The notes under the pieces were generated by a model, which had not been told where the DNA came from, did no database searches, and saw only the letters and a list, made by a program, of their open reading frames with translations. DNA of 64,000 nucleotides from Bradyrhizobium hereditatis (lineage in GTDB: Bacteria > Pseudomonadota > Alphaproteobacteria > Rhizobiales > Xanthobacteraceae), in the NCBI RefSeq assembly GCF_020329435.1, contig NZ_JAGKJK010000001.1, positions 682,001 through 746,000 of the forward strand, given 5' to 3'. How positions within the stretch are numbered: position 1 is the first letter of the stretch; every line of letters begins with the position of its first letter. The position numbers and the translations under genes are program-made. Of the stretch, positions 1 to 8,465 are shown one piece after another.

Positions 1-158
1 TGCTGGGGCGCGATGTCGTTCCGCAGCTTGATCACGATGCGGCCCTTGGTGGTGTCGATCACGATCGCATTCGCCTTGTCCAGGTTGGCGGGCAGCGGCT
101 GGGCGATGGCGGGAGCTACAAGGAACAGCGCGGCGAGAACGGCGAGAATTCGGATCAT
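1..158 (-). CDS. Secreted peptidyl-prolyl cis-trans isomerase (cyclophilin type), N-terminal part only
   Basis: Only about 52 N-terminal codons lie in the window; the gene runs off the left edge. The product starts with a hydrophobic signal peptide ending in PAIAQ, followed by a stretch containing VIDTTKGRIVIKL and then IAPQ. That is how periplasmic cyclophilins enter their first beta strands, so proline isomerisation of exported proteins is the likely role. The start at 158 is preferred over the in-frame ATG at 173 because GGAGC lies seven bases before it. coaD is 51 bp upstream on the same strand, a pairing I know from Bradyrhizobium. The catalytic region lies outside the window, so family membership rests on the N-terminus alone. 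Confidence 0.7.
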   Translation of the reverse strand, partial: MIRILAVLAALFLVAPAIAQPLPANLDKANAIVIDTTKGRIVIKLRNDIAPQ

Positions 159-209
159 GAAAGCTCCGGTCATGTGAAACAGGAAAGCGTCTGGTCGCGT
201 ACGCGCGCG

Positions 210-707
210 TCAGCCCGCGAATTTGGCCTTCAGGCTGACCGCAACCGATGGCGGCACGAAGGCGGAGAAATCGCCACCCATGCCGGCGATCTGGCGTACC
301 AGCGTGGCGGTGATCGGGCGGACCGCCGGCGAGGCCGGGACGAATACGGTATGCACCTCCGGCGCCATAGCCTCGTTCATGCCCGCAAGCTGCATTTCGT
401 AATCCATATCCGTTCCATCGCGCAGTCCACGAATCATGATGGTCGCGCCGACCTGCCGCGCCGCGGCTACAGTGAGGTTGTCGTACGTGATGCAGTCGAA
501 CGCGCAGCCGGCTTGTTGCGCAATCGGCTCACATACCGTCCGAACCATCTCGAGCCGTTCCTCGGTCGAAAATAGCGGCTTTTTGCCGGAATGGACGCCA
601 ATGGCGACGATCAGGCGGTCGCACAGCGTCACGGCGTGCCGCAGCACGTCCAGATGGCCGTTGGTAATGGGATCGAAGGAACCGGGATAGAGCGCGATAC
701 GGGACAT
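210..707 (-). CDS. coaD: Phosphopantetheine adenylyltransferase
   Basis: This enzyme transfers AMP from ATP to 4'-phosphopantetheine, the penultimate step of coenzyme A synthesis in the cytoplasm. The 165-residue protein opens with [12 protein letters not shown], the nucleotidyltransferase motif with its TNGH signature. It also has the [13 protein letters not shown] segment and a C-terminal [10 protein letters not shown] segment, where many homologues read ISST. Length and motif spacing are normal for the family. No strong ribosome site precedes the ATG. It is the first gene of a minus-strand pair with the truncated isomerase. No regulatory element is evident in the roughly 260 bp upstream. 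Confidence 0.97.
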   Translation of the reverse strand: MSRIALYPGSFDPITNGHLDVLRHAVTLCDRLIVAIGVHSGKKPLFSTEERLEMVRTVCEPIAQQAGCAFDCITYDNLTVAAARQVGATIMIRGLRDGTDMDYEMQLAGMNEAMAPEVHTVFVPASPAVRPITATLVRQIAGMGGDFSAFVPPSVAVSLKAKFAG

Positions 708-973
708 AGGTCCCGTCTACCCCGCCCGCGGCGGCCCGGCAAGCCGGACCGGTTCCCGACTGGTCCAATGGCCTGATCCGGGTCGGCCAATGAACGAGTT
801 CCCCGAGAACCTCCCGGCTTTGGGGAATGTTTCGTCGCGCCGGGCCGACGAAACAAAACTCAGCCGGAACGAAACCATTTTCCGCGTCCGCGAAGACAGG
901 CGGAAACTTGCGCTAACTACAAGTCCCCCAACGAAACGACGGGGCCGCCAAGGCCCACAACAGGGGACCGTCA

Positions 974-1231
974 ATGATCAAGGCTTTTTCCACAGTCGCC
1001 GCTGCCGCATTCATCGCTGCCGCGCTGACCGTACTGCCCGGCTTTGCCCCCCAGGTCGAAGCCAGCGTGCCGCAGGCGCTAGCCAAGGGCGACCGTCTGG
1101 ATATCCGTACCGTCGGCAAGGATTGCTCGCAGCAGGCCTGGCCGAATTTCGAAACCTCGTGTCTCCGCACCGCCGGCTCCAAGGCCGCGGTGAAGGAAGC
1201 CCGCCTGGTCACCGCTGACCGCACGCCGTAA
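974..1231 (+). CDS. Small exported protein of unknown function
   Basis: This 85-residue protein has a clear Sec-type signal peptide: a lysine at position 3, an alanine-rich core at 8-25 and a likely cleavage after VEA at residue 30. The mature part is about 55 residues, basic, and has exactly two cysteines (51 and 63) that could form a disulfide in the periplasm. An AGGGGA ribosome site sits seven bases before the ATG. I recall similar small exported proteins in Bradyrhizobium but know no function. It stands alone, between coaD (opposite strand) and the cyclase gene. Confidence 0.7.
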   Translation: MIKAFSTVAAAAFIAAALTVLPGFAPQVEASVPQALAKGDRLDIRTVGKDCSQQAWPNFETSCLRTAGSKAAVKEARLVTADRTP

Positions 1232-1274
1232 CGGCGCAGTTCTTCGTTCCGATCAAACTCCAAGGAACGCTCTG

Positions 1275-1307
1275 GTGGCGAGTAGGGATGCCCCCCCTGC
1301 TCGCCAC
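1275..1307. repeat. Hairpin repeat upstream of the cyclase gene
   Basis: The arms GTGGCGAGTAGGG and CCCTGCTCGCCAC pair with one mismatch. A related hairpin lies downstream of the cyclase gene at 4808-4844, and the two copies share most of about 38 bases. This one may also end transcription from the small gene before it. Confidence 0.6.
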
Positions 1308-1465
1308 TTGCTTTTCAGTCACTCGTTGGAGGTCCCCGGGATTACCGCTGGCAACTCGAGCCGGCGCGGCCTGACGGCTGTCTGCCGGTGGGCGATGCCA
1401 GGGATGGCGTGCTGTTGAAGGCTGCGGTACACTTCGCGTGCGACGAGTGACCATCCCTCTCTTGC

Positions 1466-1471
1466 GGGAGG
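1466..1471 (+). promoter_or_regulatory. Ribosome binding site that decides the start of the cyclase gene
   Basis: GGGAGG lies five bases before the GTG at 1477. It favours that start over the in-frame GTG at 1438, which has no such site. The resulting N-terminus (MDIANWLRRLGLHQYE) is where SAM-cyclase proteins of this type usually begin. Confidence 0.7.
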
Positions 1472-1476
1472 TCGAT

Positions 1477-4400
1477 GTGGACATAGCGAATTGGCTGCGC
1501 CGCCTCGGATTGCATCAGTACGAGAGCGTGTTTCGCGACAACGACGTAGACGCGGAAACCCTGCCCAGCTTGACGGCAGACGATCTACGCGAACTCGGCA
1601 TCACATCGGTTGGCCACCGCAAGAAGCTACTCTCGGCAATCGCCGCACTATCTCCAACACCTGGCAAGACCCCGGAGGACGATCGCGGCCTGCCGCCAGC
1701 CGAGGCCAGCGCTTCACGATCGTCGACTAAAGCGCGGCCCGCCGAGCGCCGTCACCTGACAGTGATGTTCGTCGACCTCGTCGGCTCGACCGCCCTGGCG
1801 GTGCGGCTTGATCCCGAGGACATGCGAGAGATCCTTGCTACCTATCATCGGACGGTTGCAGCGGAGGTGGCCCGTTTCGGGGGATATATCGCAAGATTAA
1901 TGGGAGACGGGGTCCTCGTCTATTTTGGTTGGCCCCAAGCGTATGAGGACGCGGCCGAACGCGCTGTTCGCGCCGGACTCGCAATCGTGGAAGCTGTGGA
2001 GAGCCTTCAGGAGCGAGTAAGCGGCGCCCTTGCCGTGCGCGTCGGAATCGCGACCGGGCTGGTCGTGGTTGGCGAATTCGTCGTGGAAGGAGCCACCCAG
2101 GAAGAAGACGTGGTCGGTATGACCCCCAACCTCGCCGCGCGCCTGGAGCAACTGGCTGAACCCGGTGCTGTGGTGATCTCCGAGAGCACGCGGCGCCTTC
2201 TTGGCGGCTGGTTCACAATCATTGATCTGGGACCGCAACAGCTCAAAGGGATCGAGGTCCCAGTACAGGCTTTCCGCGTTGTTGGCGAAGCGACGGCCGA
2301 GGGTCGGTTCGAGGCCCTGCGGCGGTCCAATATTGGCCCGCTGATCGGTCGCGACAACGAACTCGCCCTGCTTCTCGACCGATGGGAGATGGCAAAAGGC
2401 GGCGAAGGTCAGGTCGTGCTGCTGTCCGGCGAGGCCGGCATCGGCAAGTCGCGAATTGTGCTCGCGCTTCGTGAACGCCTGCGAAACGAACCTCGCTTCC
2501 GGATCGGGTATTATTGTTCGCCGCACCATGTGAACAGCGCGCTCTGGCCAGTTATCGCTCAGCTCCAGCGCGCGGCAGGGCATCTCCACGAGGACACTCC
2601 TTCATTGAAGCTGGAGAAGTTGGAGCGGCTTCTCGGCCAGGCTGGCCAGTTTGGCGAGGACGCGGCACCGCGGCTCGCCGAGGTGATGGGATTGTCGCTC
2701 GATGGCTATACGGCGCCGGCAGGAACGCCACAGGAGAAGAAGGCGCGGCTTTTCGGCATTTTGCTGGCGCAGATGGAGGGGCTTTCGCGCCAGCGGCCGA
2801 TGCTGATGGTGTTGGAAGACGCGCACTGGCTCGATCCGACCTCGGAGGAACTGTTCGAACGCGTGGTGGACAGGATCCGCGGTCTGCCAATACTTCTCGT
2901 CGCAACCTTGCGGCCCGACGTGCCAATGCCCTGGACCAATTTCCCGCACGTCACATTGCTGAGCCTCAACCGCCTCGGGCGGCCAGCATGCCGAACGCTG
3001 ATCCAAATGGCGGCGGGTGAACGGTCGCTGCCGCCAATCGTGATCGAAGCCATTCTCTCCCGCACGGAGGGCGTCCCGCTGTTCGTCGAGGAATTGACCA
3101 AAGCGGTTCTTGAAGCAGCGATCTGGAAGACGCCGGGCGGCGATGGCGACCTCGAGCTTGCCGGGCCTCTTCCACCCCTTGCTATCCCGGCGACGCTGCA
3201 GGACTCACTCATGGCTCGCCTCGATCGCCTGGCTCCGGCGCGCGAGGTGGCCCAAATCGCTGCCTGCATAGGCCGGGAGTTCGAGGAGGATGTCGTCGCC
3301 GCAATTGCCGGATATCCCCAACCGCAGCTGGCCGCGGCGCTCGGTCAATTGTGTCAGGCTGGACTCATCCAACGACGCGGGACTTTGCCGAGTCATGCGT
3401 ACAGCTTCAAGCACGCGCTCGTCCGCGACGCGGCCTACGCTACCTTGCTCAAATCGTCCCGTCAGCAACTCCATGCGCGCATCGCGCAGGCGATCGAGCA
3501 ATTGCGGCCAGAGATCGCAGCGAGCCAGCCAGAGATTGTCGCGCATCATTTCATTGAAGGCGGTCTGCCTGATCAGGGGGCAATCTATCTGCTGGCTGCC
3601 GGTCGGCTGGCAAAGGCGCGGCACGCCGCCAGAGAAGCGGTTTCCCAGCTTGAGACGTGCCTGCAGCTCACCGCCCGTCACCGGGACGACGCGGCGCCGA
3701 TCGATCGGCACACCGAGCGCGAGTGCCTCCTGATGCTGGGCGACCTGGCCGGCGTCGACGACGACCTGGACCGAGCGAACAACTATTACGAGCGCGCCAT
3801 GGCACTCGGCGAAACCGACGCTGACCGCGACCGTGCGCGCAACTGCATTCACCGCGCCCGACACACGGTGCGGGACGGCGCGCGGCTCGTCTTCTACGAG
3901 CACGGCAGCGGCGAGCCGGCGATCGTATTCGTTAATCCAATCGTATACGGGCTGGCGACCTTTGAACCCATTCTCGAGCAGCTCTGCCAGGAATTCCGGG
4001 TTATCACCGTCGATTGCCGGGGCGCCGGACGATCTGCCCCATTTGTGCGGCCATACGGCATTCTCCAACACATGGAGGATCTGCGGGTAATCATCCAGGC
4101 AGCCGACGCCGCTCCAATCGTTGGTGTTGGCATCTCGCGCGGCTCCAATCTGCTTATCCAGCTTGCCCACAAACACCCGGAACTCGTCGGAAAGATCATG
4201 ACGGTGGGCACGCCGTTGATCGGAGCGAACGGACGCCCGCTACTTAATCCGGAGTACATGGCGCTTCGTGATGAGATGGCGCTTCGTGAGGACGCTCATA
4301 GTCGGGGTGCCATTGAGGAATTGATTCGCATGCACAATCGCTACGTCTACAGCGAGCCAGAGTCCGACGAGTTGCGGCGGCTGGCCTTCGAGCGCGTCTC

Positions 4401-4701
4401 CAGGTTGCCAAACGAGACGATCCTCAGCTTCTTCGATCTGGATCCGGACTTAGACGTCGTACCGCTGCTTGAATCGATCGCCGTCCCGACGCTTGTCGCC
4501 CACGGTCGAGAAGACCAACTCATTTCCTACACCGCGAGCGAATTCATCGCCCCCCGCATTCCGGGCGCGGAGCTCTATATGTTTGAGGGCAAGGGGCATA
4601 ACCCGATGTTCTCGGCCACGGACGAATTTTGCGAAGTGCTCCGCAATTTCATTCGCACGGGACGCGCGGAAAGAACGTCTCGAGGATCGCTTGCGGCGTG
4701 A
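1477..4701 (+). CDS. SAM domain, class III nucleotide cyclase, AAA ATPase and alpha/beta hydrolase multidomain protein
   Basis: This 1074-residue soluble protein has, in order: a SAM domain (about 3-58); a class III adenylate/guanylate cyclase domain (about 93-265) with metal aspartates D100 (MFVDLVGST) and D144 (LMGDGV); an AAA/STAND-type ATPase with Walker A GEAGIGKS at 318-325; a helical TPR-like region; and a C-terminal alpha/beta hydrolase. The hydrolase has a complete-looking triad: S887 in GISRG, D1013 in HGRED and H1041 in GKGHN. The first four parts are common in rhizobial cyclases with ATPase/TPR tails. The hydrolase at the end suggests that ligand binding or hydrolysis is coupled to cyclic nucleotide output, which is inference. 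The start is GTG at 1477. The gene stands alone between two related hairpins. Confidence 0.88.
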   Translation: MDIANWLRRLGLHQYESVFRDNDVDAETLPSLTADDLRELGITSVGHRKKLLSAIAALSPTPGKTPEDDRGLPPAEASASRSSTKARPAERRHLTVMFVDLVGSTALAVRLDPEDMREILATYHRTVAAEVARFGGYIARLMGDGVLVYFGWPQAYEDAAERAVRAGLAIVEAVESLQERVSGALAVRVGIATGLVVVGEFVVEGATQEEDVVGMTPNLAARLEQLAEPGAVVISESTRRLLGGWFTIIDLGPQQLKGIEVPVQAFRVVGEATAEGRFEALRRSNIGPLIGRDNELALLLDRWEMAKGGEGQVVLLSGEAGIGKSRIVLALRERLRNEPRFRIGYYCSPHHVNSALWPVIAQLQRAAGHLHEDTPSLKLEKLERLLGQAGQFGEDAAPRLAEVMGLSLDGYTAPAGTPQEKKARLFGILLAQMEGLSRQRPMLMVLEDAHWLDPTSEELFERVVDRIRGLPILLVATLRPDVPMPWTNFPHVTLLSLNRLGRPACRTLIQMAAGERSLPPIVIEAILSRTEGVPLFVEELTKAVLEAAIWKTPGGDGDLELAGPLPPLAIPATLQDSLMARLDRLAPAREVAQIAACIGREFEEDVVAAIAGYPQPQLAAALGQLCQAGLIQRRGTLPSHAYSFKHALVRDAAYATLLKSSRQQLHARIAQAIEQLRPEIAASQPEIVAHHFIEGGLPDQGAIYLLAAGRLAKARHAAREAVSQLETCLQLTARHRDDAAPIDRHTERECLLMLGDLAGVDDDLDRANNYYERAMALGETDADRDRARNCIHRARHTVRDGARLVFYEHGSGEPAIVFVNPIVYGLATFEPILEQLCQEFRVITVDCRGAGRSAPFVRPYGILQHMEDLRVIIQAADAAPIVGVGISRGSNLLIQLAHKHPELVGKIMTVGTPLIGANGRPLLNPEYMALRDEMALREDAHSRGAIEELIRMHNRYVYSEPESDELRRLAFERVSRLPNETILSFFDLDPDLDVVPLLESIAVPTLVAHGREDQLISYTASEFIAPRIPGAELYMFEGKGHNPMFSATDEFCEVLRNFIRTGRAERTSRGSLAA

Positions 4702-4807
4702 AGCAAAGTGGGGCGTCGGCGTGGGCCAAGCGTTGGTTGAATCAAGCTTGGCCAGGAGAATTGATCCCAGGTGCCAATGGGTCTGGAGCCTGGTTTCCGG
4801 GCGACCG

Positions 4808-4844
4808 CCAGTGGCAAGTAGCGATGCCTCCTGCCCGCCACTGG
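4808..4844. repeat. Hairpin repeat downstream of the cyclase gene
   Basis: The arms CCAGTGGC and GCCACTGG enclose a sequence much like the hairpin at 1275-1307 (shared AGTAG-GATGCC and TGC-CGCCACT blocks). It lies between the convergent cyclase and GntR genes and could terminate both. Confidence 0.55.
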
Positions 4845-4908
4845 CGTTCCGATCACCGTGTCCCCGTCTCGCTAATACCTTGGCCGGCGCCAAATTCTTC
4901 TGCCTGCC

Positions 4909-5691
4909 TCAGGCGCGCGATTTCGTCTTGCCGAACGATCGCGTCGCGCGGCGGCTCGCCGCGCCTGCATTGCCGACGCGCTTCAATACCGAGGTCACGA
5001 CATAACGGCCGGCGGGATGGATGCTTTCCGATATCTCGAACAGGCGGCCGTTCGAATCCAGATATCGCCGGATGACCTCGAGCGCGGGCGATTCCGCTTC
5101 CGCTCCCAGCGCTTTGGCAAATTCGTTCGGCACCACGGTCGCCGCCACGGTTTGATGCACTTCGGAAGCGATTACGCCGTAGCTGTCGGCGATCATGTCG
5201 CAGACCAGGCGACGGTCCTTTCTGATGTTGCTGACCGCATCTGCATAGCTTTCCTCGACATAGCAATCGACCCAAGCCAGCGGCGGCGTTTTGGGCTTCG
5301 TCGATGCCCGAACATAGGCGACCCGCAACCAGCGCGAGCCCGGCTGGCAGCCGAAGCGCCGTGCCGCTTTGCGGTCCATCACGACAGTCTCGATGCTCCT
5401 GATATCGCGCTCCGTTGCCGCGGCGAGCGCGACGAGATCGCCGAGTGAGCCGAGCGTCTGCTGAAAACTCTGTTGCGGAGGTTCGCGCGTCTCGACCCGC
5501 GTGCCGGAGCCCTTCCGCCGCGACACTGCTCCAAGCTCGGTGAGACGGCGCATCGCCGCCCGCACGGTCTGCCGGCTGACATCGTAGCGCGCCGCAAGCT
5601 CGAGTTCGGTCGGGATCAAGCCGCCGACGGGGTACTCGCCGCGGTGGATCGCCTCCAAGAGATCGTGGGCGATGTCTTCGTAGATTGGCAT
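4909..5691 (-). CDS. GntR-family regulator with UTRA ligand domain
   Basis: This 260-residue DNA-binding regulator has an N-terminal winged helix (about 1-70; IPTELELAARYDVSRQTV is the recognition region). A UTRA-type effector domain (about 90-240) follows, which places it in the HutC subgroup. The open frame extends upstream past the ATG at 5691, but family alignment puts the start at MPIYEDIA. It is divergent from a PcaB-like lyase 117 bp away, so it probably controls that gene and itself in response to a small catabolite. An inverted repeat in the shared gap is a candidate operator. The C-terminus is a short basic tail of no known role. Confidence 0.87.
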   Translation of the reverse strand: MPIYEDIAHDLLEAIHRGEYPVGGLIPTELELAARYDVSRQTVRAAMRRLTELGAVSRRKGSGTRVETREPPQQSFQQTLGSLGDLVALAAATERDIRSIETVVMDRKAARRFGCQPGSRWLRVAYVRASTKPKTPPLAWVDCYVEESYADAVSNIRKDRRLVCDMIADSYGVIASEVHQTVAATVVPNEFAKALGAEAESPALEVIRRYLDSNGRLFEISESIHPAGRYVVTSVLKRVGNAGAASRRATRSFGKTKSRA

Positions 5692-5755
5692 GTCGAACGG
5701 TCTCTCGCGGGTTGGCGGCCCCCGTACCACGGCTTCACCGACCCAGCATCCGCTG

Positions 5756-5792
5756 TTGACAGCTTTGTACGTATTAATGATATGGCCGTACA
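5756..5792 (+). promoter_or_regulatory. Candidate promoter and GntR operator for the lyase gene
   Basis: TTGACA at 5756-5761 looks like a -35 box, with an AT-rich GATATG 17 bases on. The same stretch has an inverted repeat TGTACG-N15-CGTACA (5766-5771 and 5787-5792) around the probable -10 region. GTAC half-sites around an AT centre fit HutC-type GntR operators. Repression by the neighbouring regulator is inferred. Confidence 0.45.
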
Positions 5793-5808
5793 TACTTAGG
5801 GAGTGAAA

Positions 5809-7167
5809 ATGACCGCGGTGGCCAGCACCATATTCGACAGCGTTCTTTATCGCGACGTTTTCTCCACCCCGGCGATGCGGGCGGTGTTTTCCGACGACGC
5901 CCAGCTCAAGGCCTATGTGCAGGCCGAGGTGGCGCTCGCCGTGGCCCAAGGCGAAACCGGTGTCATTCCGCGCGAAGCGGCCGAGGCGATTGCGCGCCAG
6001 GCCCCGGCGATCGTGCTCGACAGAGCGCAGTTGAAGCGCGATACCGAGAATGTCGGCTATCCGATCGTCGGGCTGGTCCGCCAGCTCTCGCAAGAGCTCG
6101 GCGAATCCGGCGGCTATTTGCACTGGGGCGCAACCACCCAGGACATCATGGATACCGCGACCGTCCTGCAACTGCGCGACGCGGTTATCCTGATCGAAGC
6201 CCAGCTCGCCGAAGTCATGGGTACCCTCGCGGGGCTCGCCCGCCTCCACCGCGATACGCCAATGGCGGGGCGAACCCATCTTCAGCAGGCCCTGCCGATC
6301 ACGTTCGGCCACAAGGCGGCGATCTGGCTTTCGTCGCTGCAGCGCTCGGCCGATCGGCTCGCGCAAGCAAAACCGCGCGCGCTTCAGGCGCAGCTTGGCG
6401 GCGCGGCGGGCACGCTGGCTTCACTGGGCAATCGTGGACTGGATGTCCGCGCCGCTTACGCGCGCGCGCTCCACCTGGCCGAACCAGACATCACCTGGCA
6501 TGTCGCCCGCGACGGGCTCGTCGAGATGGTGCAGACGCTTGCGGTGATCTGCGGCGCGCTCGGCAAGATCGGCTATGATGTCATGATCCTGATGACGACC
6601 GAGATCGGCGAGGTGTTCGAGCCGTTCTCCTCGCACCGCGGCGCATCCTCGACCATGCCGCAGAAGCGCAATCCGATCTCATCGGAAATCCTGCTGGCGA
6701 ACGCGAAGGCCTCGCGCGACGCCGCTTCGCTGATGTTGGATGCCATGGTTCAAGACCTCGAGCGCGCCACGGGCCCCTGGCACTGCGAATGGCTCGCATT
6801 GCCCCAAGTCTGTCTGCTCACCGCGGGGTCGTTGGCGCAGGCACAATTCATGCTGTCCGGCCTGATCGTCGATCCCGCGGCGATGAAGAAAAACCTCGAT
6901 TCCACGCGCGGTCTGATCGTGGCCGAAGCGGTCATGATGGGGCTCGCGCCCGCGCTTGGCCGCCAGTCCGCTCATGATGAGGTCTACGCCGCTTGCCGCG
7001 ACGCGTTCGACCGCGGCGACGGATTGCTTGAGGCATTGCTGAGGCGTCCCGCGATCGCGTCAGCACTTCCGCGCGATCAGCTCGCCGCCTTGTGCGAACC
7101 ATCCAACTATCTCGGAACGGCCGCGGAGATGGTCGACCGCGTGCTCGCCCGTCAAACCAAACGATAA
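5809..7167 (+). CDS. PcaB-like lyase of the fumarase/aspartase superfamily
   Basis: The 452-residue protein carries the superfamily signature SSTMPQKRNP (about 280-289) with its catalytic serine loop, and the GRTHLQQALP substrate motif near 155. Overall it most resembles 3-carboxy-cis,cis-muconate cycloisomerase, the protocatechuate-branch enzyme. The other pca genes are absent here, so the true substrate may differ; an adenylosuccinate-lyase-like or other carboxylate lyase cannot be excluded. The ATG at 5809 is chosen because AGGGAG lies five bases upstream; a GTG at 5803 overlaps that site. The divergent GntR regulator suggests substrate-inducible expression. Confidence 0.78.
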   Translation: MTAVASTIFDSVLYRDVFSTPAMRAVFSDDAQLKAYVQAEVALAVAQGETGVIPREAAEAIARQAPAIVLDRAQLKRDTENVGYPIVGLVRQLSQELGESGGYLHWGATTQDIMDTATVLQLRDAVILIEAQLAEVMGTLAGLARLHRDTPMAGRTHLQQALPITFGHKAAIWLSSLQRSADRLAQAKPRALQAQLGGAAGTLASLGNRGLDVRAAYARALHLAEPDITWHVARDGLVEMVQTLAVICGALGKIGYDVMILMTTEIGEVFEPFSSHRGASSTMPQKRNPISSEILLANAKASRDAASLMLDAMVQDLERATGPWHCEWLALPQVCLLTAGSLAQAQFMLSGLIVDPAAMKKNLDSTRGLIVAEAVMMGLAPALGRQSAHDEVYAACRDAFDRGDGLLEALLRRPAIASALPRDQLAALCEPSNYLGTAAEMVDRVLARQTKR

Positions 7168-7391
7168 CAAACAATAGACACGTGGGAGGATCGACGTTCA
7201 CGACGACCCGCACTCTCGACCGCCGCGCCGTAGCGTCTCGGCTGGTTGCGAGCGTTAAAATTCGTCCCCAACGTGATTTGGCTTACACTAATTCGCGCAA
7301 GGTGATGGCTAGAGTCCAGGCTCCGGTGGGTGCCTGCGGCAGAGCGCTCGTCAGCGCCCCGGGATGCCTAGTGATCGGGAGGGACGCCGAC

Positions 7392-8300
7392 ATGGCCGTC
7401 AACTTCAACTTTCCCCGCGTGATCCGCTCCGCCGAACCAAGGCGGCTGGTGAGGTCCTCGGACGGGGACACGACCGTCATCGAGCAGCCGATCCGGATGG
7501 TCTCGTGCGACACCCCGGAGAAGTCTGGATACGCCGGCAAGCCAGAGGTCAGCCAGCCGAAGCTCGATAAGTGCCGCCAGCGCCTCCAGGGCGGGTTTTA
7601 CAACGCGCTGCCCCAACCGCTTCGCGACTATCTTGTCGCGAAACTCACCCACGATGCGGCGCAACGGCACATCGAGGCCGGGGAGCGCGCGAGCGAGGCG
7701 TTCGGCAAGCTCCTTGCAACCCGCCTCACCCGCCCCAATGGCACCACACGAAGCGTGGCAACGATCCCGACCGGCGAGATCATCGACTCCCACGGCCGCA
7801 TGCTCGCGTATATCGCTCCGTGGTTCACCGGATCGCAGTCCGATCCGGTGCCGCCGCCGAACGACCCCGAGCGGCGAACGCTTAACCTCGACATGATCGC
7901 CAAGGGCTGGGCCGCCTTCTTCCCGATCTACCCGTCGCTGCCGAAGAACAGCGACATGAACCTCGCGATCGCGGAGGCTCAGGCCGGGTGGGAGGGGAAC
8001 AAGGGGGCGTGGACGCTGCCCAGCGGCCGCAACCTCTTACTGGGCTACGAGTACCGCATGTGCATCAAGCTCGGGGAGGTGAAGAAGGATGCGGCGGGAA
8101 ACGTCGTGCCGGACCAGAACGTGAATCCGCGGGATCTCATCGACGAAGCGTTCCAGAGAAGCTGCGTGAACTTGCAGACAATGACGGAGGTGGACCTGTT
8201 CGGATTCCACGCCGTGCCGCCGTGGGCGCGATTGTGGTTCTGGTGGAAGGACCGCAAGCTGGCGCGGCAGCACCTCGGTCTTCCCGCGGTCAACGACTGA
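7392..8300 (+). CDS. Staphylococcal-nuclease-like protein with C-terminal extension
   Basis: The 302-residue protein has no signal peptide. Its first 210 residues follow the thermonuclease (SNase) pattern. R35, D40 and E43 occur in the block IRMVSCDTPE, R136 in DSHGRMLAYI, and then come an 'IAKGWA' helix and an EAQAGWEGNKGAW helix. These correspond to the catalytic Arg, Asp, Glu and second Arg of SNase, so the active site looks intact. The remaining 90 residues form an unassigned tail ending in a tryptophan-rich segment. A GGGAGGGA ribosome site precedes the ATG at 7392; longer upstream reading is unlikely. Most secreted SNases carry an export signal, so a cytoplasmic version is notable. Confidence 0.75.
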   Translation: MAVNFNFPRVIRSAEPRRLVRSSDGDTTVIEQPIRMVSCDTPEKSGYAGKPEVSQPKLDKCRQRLQGGFYNALPQPLRDYLVAKLTHDAAQRHIEAGERASEAFGKLLATRLTRPNGTTRSVATIPTGEIIDSHGRMLAYIAPWFTGSQSDPVPPPNDPERRTLNLDMIAKGWAAFFPIYPSLPKNSDMNLAIAEAQAGWEGNKGAWTLPSGRNLLLGYEYRMCIKLGEVKKDAAGNVVPDQNVNPRDLIDEAFQRSCVNLQTMTEVDLFGFHAVPPWARLWFWWKDRKLARQHLGLPAVND

Positions 8301-8465
8301 GCTGAGGCGCGTTCCTCAGAAATAGCTCAGCATAATCTTGCAATGTCCGCTTTTTGAACCCGAAGCGGAATGGGCTGTTGTTTGTTCTGCGCTGAGCACC
8401 TCACGGCAAACTGAGGCCCGCCAAAGGGCCTTTGTGTTAGTCTTGTCACTGGAGGTTCTGCGTGT

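Noticed and set aside
3205-4176. Minus-strand open frame of 323 codons
   Set aside because: It is a shadow of the cyclase/hydrolase gene; the composition is not that of a real protein.
5035-5062. GTTCGAATCC, as in a tRNA T-loop
   Set aside because: It lies inside the GntR coding region and no cloverleaf can be drawn around it; I found no tRNA in the window.
5692-6366. N-terminal extension of the GntR frame
   Set aside because: The frame is open across the divergent promoter and into the lyase gene, but the winged-helix domain begins at MPIYEDIA; the extension has no family match.
7168-7391. Possible remnant of a further gene after the PcaB-like lyase (GGGAGGAT near 7184)
   Set aside because: A ribosome-site-like stretch is present, but no start codon with a sensible product follows; too little to call a pseudogene.
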